From Gordius sp. MW1 (lineage: Eukaryota > Nematomorpha > Gordioida > Gordea > Gordiidae): a stretch of DNA of 64,000 nt. The position numbers and the translations under genes were made by a program. Below the pieces are notes generated by a model that saw only the letters and a program-made list of their open reading frames with translations, searched no databases and was not told the origin of the DNA. This document shows positions 55,150 through 64,000 of the stretch, in pieces. Every line of letters starts with the position of its first letter. Position 1 is the first letter of the stretch. The DNA lies in assembly GCA_964036665.1 (NCBI GenBank), contig OZ038533.1, positions 17,418,575 through 17,482,574 on the forward strand, written 5' to 3'.

Positions 55150-58100
55150 CATAAATCTCTAAGTGCAATGGAGTATACAATATTTTTGGTTAGTCCATCT
55201 TTAGCCAAGACAAACAAACAGGATGGTTTACCCACGCGAGAACATGCCACGTATAGCTGTCCATGGGAAAAGCAAGATGTGCCCAAATCTAAGCCACAAA
55301 TAGACATCGTTTGATTTTGAGCCTTATTGGTTGTCATTACGAATGCCAATCTTATTGGAAATTGAAAACGTTTGAATTCAATTGGCACATCTGAGGGAAT
55401 CATAGGGATTCTTGGTAGCAATAAATTTTCACCTCGGAACTTTGCATTCAAAATGGTGACCTTGAGAAGATTCTTCGCATTTTTAATGACTAATCTTGTG
55501 TTATTGCACAGCCGTGGTGGGTTTAAATTACGAAGCAAAATTACCGGAGAGCCAACCTTCAATTGTAAAAGGTGCGGAGGCATGCCTGACAAATCCAATT
55601 AATTCAAAAACTCTATTGGATAATTTACAGCTTCGTTAGCATCGCAAACTGTATCGATAGATTTGTATGACACCATGTCACCTGGCAACAACTGTTGTAT
55701 CTTGGAATTTAAATTATTGACATCTACATTCTTTGCTGACAATATTGCTCTTTCGGACATCCAGGCAATATTTATGTACTGTGTATGTAGATCTGGAAAT
55801 TTGTGGTCGATGAGAGCATTTTGCGTGTCGACGATTGTGCAAAAAGCCGTCGGTAATTTTATGCATCCAGTATTGTCATACAAAGCTACTTTTCCATCAC
55901 CAATATCTAAAAGTTGTTTTGAAAATGTTTCAGCGGATGGATCTTTAAGCATAAGAACGCGCATGTTTAATTTCAGTTCCAACTTTTCAACATTACGCCA
56001 CAATGACGATGATTTCAAGCAAGCGTAGATCTCATCAGCGTACGTTGAACGTGGAATGACGGGAAGTGTTTGTCTGAAATCACCTGAAAGGAGTAACAGA
56101 GTGCCTCCAAATAGTTTGTCATTGTTTTTCATATCTTTCAATGTCCTGTCCAATGCCTCAAGGGAATGTTTGTGTGCCATAGTACATTCATCCCAGATTA
56201 TAACTTTACACCGTTTACGTACTGTGGCCATAGACGACTGTTTTTTTATGTTGCACACTGCCTCTACGTTATTTTGGATATTTAGTGGCAGCTTAAATGC
56301 AGAATGAGCTGTTCTGCCTCCAGCTAATAAAGTAGCTGCAATGCCAGATGATGCAACTGCCAATGCGATGCCATTTTTTGATCGTATCTCGGCAAGAATT
56401 ATCGAAATGAGAAATGTTTTGCCAGTTCCACCTGGTGCATCCAAAAAAAGAAACCACCTTGTCCTGCCGAAACTGCCAGCATAATTCGGTCGTAAATGGT
56501 TTTTTATTCATCATTTAGTAGTGGACATTGCGAGTAACAATTGCTGCCATTTCTACAGTATTGTATTCAAGACTCATATCAGTGTTGAGGAAATCAGATG
56601 CACTTCGATTAGGTGAACTCATACCAAAATGACTAATTTTTAAATTGGCAATGACAATGCAAAGATCCTCAGTAGCTATCAATGCTGCATTGTACATAGC
56701 GTCGCTGAATAATATCGATAGATCGTTGTACCTTGCTCGATATCGATGTAATATATCCTCAGCCATTGAATCTTTGTGCTTATCCCACAGCGTTTGTGCT
56801 CGGGCAGGAAAACATGTAGTCAACACCATAGCGAATAGGAGACGAATTTGTGTTGCTGTTGAGTTTAATGCTGCTTCAGTAAGCAAACTGTCCCAATGGT
56901 TGTCATCTTCTAGCAAGCCTAGTGCAAGACATGCATCTTTATACGTTAGGTACTGATGTCCATTTACTGTACGTATATCGTGAAATGACAAAGGGCCGGT
57001 GACATTTACCAACAACAATCGAGTTAACTCAGTTTGCCTAGGATTCACTGATATACACGACCCAAAATGTTTGATTTGAATAAACCAGGACATGTATTAA
57101 ATGGTGTGCCTTGCTTGCGGGGCATCCATTTTTTCGATTAAGTCCACGTAAAATAGCGGGGTACTTCTGAATAGAGTAATGTTCGCACGAAGGCACCAAA
57201 ATTATTGAGACGATTACACAATTCAAAAAAAGCGGTGAGTGTAGTATTTGGTGGATTAAGAGCACGATCAAGCGCGGTCTCGTGCGTGAAAAAAACACGC
57301 TGGCCGTTTTCTAGATGGACAGCTAAATGGATAACTGCTGGATCCCGTTCATGAAGAGGGAAACCAAAGATCCGCCAAACAGCTTCATTGGAGCTTATGT
57401 GCCGGCCAATTTGGTAGTTAGTTATTTCATCATTGTTATTCAAAGGAAGAGCATTCACATTGGTATTATAATTTCTAAATACAGCCATATCACTTCCTTT
57501 ATTCACATACTTGCATATATATTTGTTGCTCTTCACCAAACTGCAGAACTCAACATTAATATGAGCATTGAATGTTTTGCATAACAAAGGTGAATATGGT
57601 ACAACCCAACGATTGTCAATGTCAAAGGCTACGTTATTAATAGTTTTAGTAAATATTTGTCCACCATTATAGGTACTTCTTCGACGATATATAGGATAAC
57701 CGTCGACTGTGTGACCGTATCATTGATGAAATTTTTAGGAAAACACTTTGCACACTTTCCATCTAACATCAAGGCGATGAACGATTCAAATATCTACATG
57801 GGCCATGAATCATGTTGGTAGTGACAATATCAAACAATAATTGATCAGTAGACGGATTAGGAATTTCTGCAGAAATTAAATTATCAATGTCTTCAGGACG
57901 TATTTTGTCGACAAACCAAATCAAAATGTGAGCATGAGGTAACCTCGCTTTTGCCACTCAACCGAATACATCCAGCAACGTGCATAGCCAAATATATGTA
58001 ATTTTGTAATGAAATTAATTAAAGACTTTAATTTTTGTTTAAACACCCGCGCCGTAATGTCATGACGATGCATGGCATTTTGTCCTGGTAATAACAATGA

Positions 58101-58400
58101 TGTAATCTCCTGCCATTTTGGATTACATGTAAACGTGATAAAAAAACACGGGCGTCCGTATTCGCGTACGTAAGCCATAGCATCCTGTATGTATTCTTGC
58201 ATGTGACGTGGACTCCCTACGTACGATGATGGTATAATTATAGAGTTACCAATGTCAGCAGTGTCGGCATTGTTCGCGATAGCGTCTCGTAAGTGAATGT
58301 ATTCTTCCGCACGCAGTTTCTGTTGGTTAAATCTTAAATATCGTAGAGTTCGCTCTCTTTCTCTTCACATACATGTCGACCATGAATTGTTGGCAAAGCT
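55150..58400 (-). pseudogene. Helitron Rep/helicase, better-preserved minus-strand copy
   Basis: Reading leftwards from 58400, the Helitron N-terminal/Rep region comes first: MQEYIQDAMAYVREYGRPC and FFITFTCNPKWQEI at 58202-57921. LPHAHILIWFVDKIRPEDI at 57957 has the HxH-like Rep motif context. The linker block at 57587-57138 is followed by a long open segment, 56444-55599. That is the Pif1/RecD-like helicase, with Walker A GGTGKT, Walker B VIIWDEC and GDFRQTLPVIPR. Motifs continue at 55598-55149 (TNKAQNQTMSICGLDLG, GQLYVACSRVG). Stops between blocks and lost joins show it is inactive. The helicase block is a single open frame of 281 codons, so decay is recent or partial. Confidence 0.87.
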
Positions 58401-58440
58401 CATCATAATATGATGTTATCTTGTATTTTAATAAGGTTAA

Positions 58441-58495
58441 AAAATGTTTTTTTAGCAACTCCCCCCCCCCCCTTTGAAATCCTGGCTACGCGCCT
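58441..58495. mobile_element. End fragment of the MITE-B sister family
   Basis: A C-tract followed by ATCCTGGCTACGCGCCTG, matching the right end at 46826-47071. Confidence 0.55.
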
Positions 58496-58604
58496 GACTA
58501 TACTACTACCCTTCTTTCACCCTTCCATCAGTCATCTGCCCGCCTCTTAATTTTAGTTTGATATTGCTATGGTTAATCACTCTGTTTTAAAAAAAATCAA
58601 AGAC

Positions 58605-58765
58605 CATGGGCGTAGCCAAGATTTAAATTAGGGGGGGGGGAAGCGAAAATGATTTAAGTTAAATTAGGAGGGGGGCAAATATAATTATTTTTTAATTTTT
58701 AAGGGTTTTTGTATTAATTTTTTTTTCATTTAGGGCCCTGCTCCCCACCCCCTGGCTACGCCCAT
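58605..58765. mobile_element. MITE-B copy 14
   Basis: CATGGGCGTAGCCAAG to CCTGGCTACGCCCAT. The neighbouring 58766-59550 shows no recognisable gene. Confidence 0.8.
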
Positions 58766-59555
58766 TTTAAAGACCCCTAAAAATTACAGTTTGGCAGAAA
58801 ACAAAACATAAAATAAGTTTATTAAATGTAAAATTAAATATTTACTTTTTCAAGGTAAAAAGTACCTGTTATTTTCGAAAAAAATCTATATAAAAAAATT
58901 TAAATTAAAAATGCTTCAAGATTATAAAAACTGTAACTAGGTAAAATGTTTTTGAAATTTCATACACATATTTATTAAATTTCAAAATAATTCAATGTTG
59001 TTTGATTAAAGTATAATAGACATATTTACGCTATAATTTTTTAATTAAAAGTTCTAAGCTTATCTAATATCATAAATTGCGTAGCAATTAATAAATAAAT
59101 TAAACAACCAAGAGCTCTTAAGCGAGAGATTTTAAATTAGGGTGAGGGCAGATTGATCGATGAGAGGGGGCATGAAGTGTAGTAGTAGTAATGTAGTAGC
59201 TTTCAAATTTTTGTGGATATGTTTTATCACAACTCCAAAAAGGGGCAAAAACGCTCATTTTAGCAAATTTGAACTCAATTATTTCAAAATCATGACGTAT
59301 AGGAAAACGAAAAATACATTCGTGCTCATTACAAAATCTCCATTTAAATATGTTAACAGATTTCCGGTTGATTTCACAAGTTCATTATTTGTTGACTAGT
59401 GTTAAACAGTCAATCGAACTGTATTTTAATTGATAATATATGTATTTAAGTCAATAAATTTCTTTCTCTAAAAAGTTTGTTTAAGTTTGTTAGCCTATAG
59501 TGTAAGTGAACATGTTATCCTATCTTATTTTATAAATTTTTGATGGCTTTAAGAC

Positions 59556-61340
59556 ATGAGACTTTTATATAATTGGGACAAACCTTTTAAATTTTCATGC
59601 CATATCCTTTTTGTTAAGGGATTCAATGAACATAATTTATCAAGTCTCATTAAGAAATCCCTTCCCATTACATGCACAAGTAAAACGAAAATCTTTTCAC
59701 TGGAAATCTCAATTAACCAAAATGCAAAGCACATCTCAAATAAAATCAATAATTTCAACCCAAAAAGTGCCCTTAGTGCCTTTAATGATAAAATACCCCA
59801 CATCTCTATGATCAATAGTGCTTGAGCCTTCAGACATCCATGAAGCCCTTGACTCCTTTCCTTTAAACTCCGCAGCTGGACTTGACGGATGGCGCCCAGT
59901 ATATCTACAAGATTTACTTAACTTAAATACTGAATCTCTAAATTCTATTACTTCTTCATGCAATAACAGTGGTAATGGAAAATTTCCTCGTGAAATCATC
60001 CTATTTTATTCGGTTCGAAACTTATCGCCATCAAAAAGCCGGATAATTCAGTTAGGCTCATTGCCATCAGAGGTCTTATTTAAAATATTCTGCAAACTCA
60101 TAAAACCCTCATTGTCCGCCAAGCTCTGCCCTCATCAACTCAGTTTTGGAATTAAAGGCGGCTGTGAGGCAGCCAGCCATGCCAGCCAGATCACACTTCA
60201 ACATATTTCCGCCGAGTCCTGCTTCGTAAAAGTAGATTTTGTCAATGCCTTTAACAGCATTCGTAGAGAAACCCTAAATTACATTTTAATAAGCTATGGT
60301 TCAACAACCAAGCTGCGATTCGGCGAATAGGTCCTAGACTCGTCCGTAAGTTTCCAACAAGGAGATCCATTAGGCCCTCCTTTATTTTGTTTAGCCATTC
60401 ACAATTTAGTCAAGGTCATTTCATCTCAGTGTACCCTCGATTTGAATGTTTGGTTTCTCGATGATGCCACCCGATGAGATAAGTAGGGCCATTGAAATTA
60501 TCGCAAATTTTGAACCCATTTAAATCTCAAATTAATTGAATAAATGTAAAATTTATCAGGCCCCTAGCACAAGTGCCTTTCCAATTTTAAAAACTTTTTT
60601 AATTTTAGAGAGAGAAAACTTATCCCTTTAGGGATCACCCATTGGCGGTAAAAATATCCCGTAACTTTCTTCAAAAGAGCCTCGAAATTTTAAAAACTAA
60701 TACGGAACTTTTAAAATGCTTGCCCTCACATCACTCTTACATAATCAAAAACAATTTTAAAATTTCAAAAATTAATCATTGTTTTCGCTCATCTGGTGCA
60801 TTTTTACACCCAGACTTTTTAAAGTCGTACAAAAACTTTATTAGAAAAAATTTGAAATTTAATAACATCAACTGTTCAAGCGTCCCTACCAACCAAATCT
60901 GGAGGATCAGGAATCTGTCCTCCTGGCTGCATATCGCTAGCTGCTTTTATATCCTCTTTTAAATTGGTCGAAAATTTAAATTTAATTTTTTAACTCACAG
61001 CACATGATTCTGACCCTCTGCTAATTCAAGCCTTGAAGCTTTGGAATCTTAATGTCATTCCCGCCGCCATTAAACCTCAAAGTACGTGACAGAAGGATTG
61101 GGATTCTGGACTAGTATCGCGCTCCGTTGATTACCTTTTATCGAGCAGCGATGATAACCAGCATTACAACTTTAGGTCGCTCGCTTTTGATGGTTCCGGT
61201 CACGAGTGGCTTGAAGCCTATCCTAGCAAACTTTGGCAAAGCTGCTTTACGACTAGACTGAAATCCTTACAATCCTTGAGCCGTCGGATCCCTCTCTGGA
61301 AGGTAGGATACGCCCTGATAGTTCTTTCCTAGTCCCCTGG
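59556..61340 (+). pseudogene. Non-LTR retrotransposon reverse transcriptase, dead
   Basis: The reverse-transcriptase core is recognisable across frames. It has SDIHEALDSFPLNSAAGLDG (59826-), RIIQLGSLPSEVLFKIFCKL and QLSFGIKGGCEAASHASQ. FVKVDFVNAFNSIRRETL holds the first catalytic Asp, and QQGDPLGPPLFCLA and WFLDDATR (catalytic FLDD) follow. Then comes the typical tail, DWDSGLVSRSVDYLLSSS and SGHEWLEAYPSKLW near 61090-61240. Stops after LRFGE and after DDATR, with several frameshifts, make it inactive. No endonuclease domain is visible. Confidence 0.85.
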
Positions 61341-61473
61341 CGAAATGGCCTTTCCCTCAAATATGAAATTTTACTTGCATTTTGCTCTTTCTTATTTTAA
61401 TTAATACCTAAGAACAGGAGAATATTTAAGTCAAAAGTGTGTAATTTTGGGCCTATTAATTTGTCATAACTTA

Positions 61474-61646
61474 CAGCGTTTACCTAAACTTTCACTTCAT
61501 ATTCCTCTCCTGCACACTAGTAGGAGAGAAAAGGGGTAATCCATCATAGGAGCGATTCATGTTAAACGCTATGATGGATTACCCCTTTTCTCTCCTAATA
61601 ATGTGCAGGAGAGAAATACGAAGTGCAAAAGTTTAGGTAAACGCTG
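61474..61646. mobile_element. Tc1-like fold-back MITE
   Basis: 173 bp, nearly a perfect palindrome: CAGCGTTTACCTAAACTTTC from both ends, with TA on both sides (61472-61473 and 61647-61648). CACACTAGTAGGAGAGAAAA within the arms links it to 25626-26909. It ends 13 bp before the hAT element. Confidence 0.87.
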
Positions 61647-61659
61647 TATATATAACATG

Positions 61660-63898
61660 CAGAGCTGTTAAGTAACTAGTTACATGTAACTAGTTCCTGG
61701 AACTAGTTCCTTTTCTTCAGTAAAGTAAATGTAACCAGTTACTTTTACTTCAGGGTAACTGTAACTGTAGTTAGTTACATTATTTCAGTAACTGTTTAAC
61801 TAAAGATACAGTTACTTTTTATAAATTAAAATTTTTTTAATTAATATTCAAATTACACGTCTAGTTTGTGTACTTCACTTTAATTTAACTTCGCGGATCA
61901 AATTTAAAAATTTGACTTTCGAATAGATAATCTATTTCATCAGTAAATTACCAATATCATAGTACAAATTTGTATTCCAAAAATTTAAAGAAGTGACACA
62001 ACAGGTAAAAAATGTAACGAACATTTAATGAATTTTAATTGGTTATCTCTTATCAATTGTTCAGTTCTTTTTTTATATGTGCAAAACAAATTTTTATCAA
62101 CTTAAAATATCATGTGATTTTGGCCCAACCTCTAAATTTAAATTTTAAAAGCCATTTGATAAATTACTTTAGTACAATATTAATGAATGTTATTGAAATA
62201 ATAATATATTTTAATGGATGTTATTTAAATGCTCAGTAAAAAATTCAAAAATGCTCAGTAAATAAACTTAATAATGCTCAGTTATAAATATAAAATGCTA
62301 AGTAATTTCAAAAAAATGCTCAGTAATTTTAATTAATAATACTCAATATTACTCTATTTAGCGTTAATATTTATAAAAATAAAGTTAAATTGAGTTTGTG
62401 AAAATTAAAATAGATTTTTATTCTGGCTACATTAAACAGATTGGAGACCTGATTGATAAATTTCTATCAATTAAAAGGTATCTTAATGTCTTAAATTTTT
62501 TCCTCCCTTCTCACCCTTCAAATAAATATGGCAAATTAGAAAAGCTATGAAAATTAATGACCTATATTTTTCATTCTAAAAGGCTCTATCTCTCCCTTCT
62601 TAAATTTTATTATGCTTGTGTTTATAATGTATTTATTTGCAAATTTATTGAGAGTTATCAATCTTAAACTTTATAAAGGCAAGATATAAAATTGTTATTT
62701 GAATATAATCACAAAATAATTATTAACAATTGAAAATGGAAAATAGACAAATTTTGCTGGATACAACTTTCATTCCAAAAACCTAAAATTTGTTATATAA
62801 TCAGTGTTAAATTATCTAAACTTACTATTACTTAACAATAAATGCTGATTTAGCCTTTAAGGGTCTACCTCGCATTTTTTTTGCCCTAAACTTTTGGCTT
62901 CTTTAGGTTTAATTCGCTTTGTGATGAATTGAATATAGAAAAGTTTCTTAGGCGTGATTGTGATTTTATTGCTGAATACTGCAAAGTAAATAATATTTTA
63001 TTTTATCTAATTCAATGTATTGTTTTTATATTATTAGGTTCTGGAACCTATAGCTAAGGCAATCCAATTTCTTCAAGGCGCAAATTATATGTATCAAGGA
63101 TTTTACACTCCTACCATTTCTCAAGTTTTATTAAATTTACAATAAATTGGAAACCTTAAGTGGTGTAACCCTCTAAAAGAAGCATTAATTAAAGGGATTA
63201 ATAAAAGGTACAAAGCTATGCATTTTAAATTTAAAATATTATAGATTTCCCGATCTATATAGTTTGGATAATTTGGTTGCAACGATCCTCCATCCAATTT
63301 TTAAAACTAGTTGGCCGTGGATCCGTCTTGAGAAAAATAAGAGAATTTAAGAAGACACCTTAAATTTCAATAATTCATTGATCCTTAACACGGAGGAAAG
63401 ACAGGACCTAGAGGAACCAAATACGTTGGATTTTTTTAATCTTTCAAAGTCGAAAAGTATTCAAGAGTGTGCATTAACACATTTATAAATTCGAATAATA
63501 GTGATTTGATAATATAATAATTTTCCTAAATTGAAGAAACTTTTCATTAAATTCAATGTACCCCTACCATCTAGAGCCCCCGTCGAGCGTCTTTTTAGTC
63601 TTGGTAAATTAATTTTCATTGAAAAGCGAACTAGCTTATTAGATGACAATATAGAAAATAACGTATTATCGAAATCGAATCATCATTTATTACCTTTTGA
63701 TATTTATAAATGTTTAAATAAATAATATCAAAAAATATTGTTTTTTGTAACTTTAGGTGTAACTAGTTCTATCAGGTAAGTAACTGGAACTGTAATCAGT
63801 TACATTTAAAAATTTGTAACTCTAACTGTAATTAGTAACATTTTTTGTGAAACTGTAACTTAACTAGTTACGGTGGTAAAGTATCTTTAACAGCTCTG
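61660..63898 (+). mobile_element. Complete hAT transposon, inactive
   Basis: 2,239 bp with inverted ends CAGAGCTGTTAA and a perfect 8-bp target duplication ATAACATG (61652-61659 and 63899-63906). Inside each end are multiple ACTAGTTAC/GTAACTAGT motifs, probable transposase-binding repeats. The plus strand carries relics of hAT transposase. These include NSLCDELNIEKFLRRDCDF (about 62913), VLEPIAKAIQFLQGANYMYQ (63041) and LYSLDNLVATILHPIFKTSW (63258). The C-terminal dimerisation domain, with VPLPSRAPVERLFSLGKLIF, is at 63558-63620. Stops and frameshifts separate the blocks. Confidence 0.92.
63531..63725 (+). pseudogene. hAT transposase dimerisation domain remnant
   Basis: Open for 64 codons, this is the conserved hAT C-terminal dimerisation segment (PSRAPVERLFSLG; LDDNIENNVLSKSNH). 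It stays open while upstream blocks are broken. The stop is at 63723-63725, near the 3' end of the element. Confidence 0.85.
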
Positions 63899-64000
63899 AT
63901 AACATGGCATCTTTTTAAAAATAATAGTATCGATTTTACTAGAGGTTTGCGTGAGGGGCTGGGGCAACAAGGGGGCAGGCGAAGAGGGTACGAATCAAGG

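Noticed and set aside
54320-56307. Open frames of 70-121 codons opposite the Helitron genes
   Set aside because: They are antisense shadows of Helitron coding sequence on both strands.
59160-59399. Small gene of 79 codons
   Set aside because: No homology, no splice or promoter context, and low-complexity composition. It lies between repeats.

Overview
The window is animal nuclear DNA, almost certainly from an invertebrate. It is strongly AT-rich and has spliceosomal GT-AG introns. It is dense in eukaryotic DNA transposons (hAT, Tc1/mariner-like, Helitron, several MITE families) and LINE remnants, with no operons or bacterial gene organisation. I cannot name the species. The transposon mix resembles that of many arthropods and other invertebrates.

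Region 1 (about 1.4-40.9 kb, + strand) is one essentially full-length gene for SMG1, the PI3K-related kinase of nonsense-mediated mRNA decay. I resolve 58 exons by reading splice sites and codon phase by hand. Their summed length predicts about 3,680 residues, close to human SMG1 (about 3,660). The order is N-terminal helical repeats, FAT region, FRB-like region, kinase domain, a C-terminal insertion of roughly 1,100 residues, and a 25-residue FATC end. All but one of the exon-exon phases I checked are compatible. The exceptions are an apparent one-base frame change inside exon 6 and a phase clash between exons 17 and 18. Either is an assembly error or real damage.

Region 2 (about 40.9-48 kb) is intergenic and holds MITEs, a tRNA-like sequence beside a fold-back element and one orphan exon-like stretch. 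It also holds a small six-exon gene (45.1-47.3 kb) for an unrecognised secreted protein of about 172 residues.

Region 3 (about 48-64 kb) is a graveyard of mobile DNA. It contains a nested insertion at 48.6-50.6 kb, a Mutator-like MITE, two degenerate Helitrons arranged tail to tail (one carrying an LTR-like insertion), a LINE reverse-transcriptase remnant, a Tc1-like fold-back MITE and a complete but dead hAT element with a perfect 8-bp target duplication.

The SMG1 introns are where the biology is most striking. Two MITE families (called A and B here) occupy many introns, often within about 20-110 bp downstream of a 5' splice site. I found no sign of an unknown multi-gene system. The interesting signals are transposon/splicing geometry, nested insertions with empty-site paralogues inside the same window, and an unidentified secreted protein gene.
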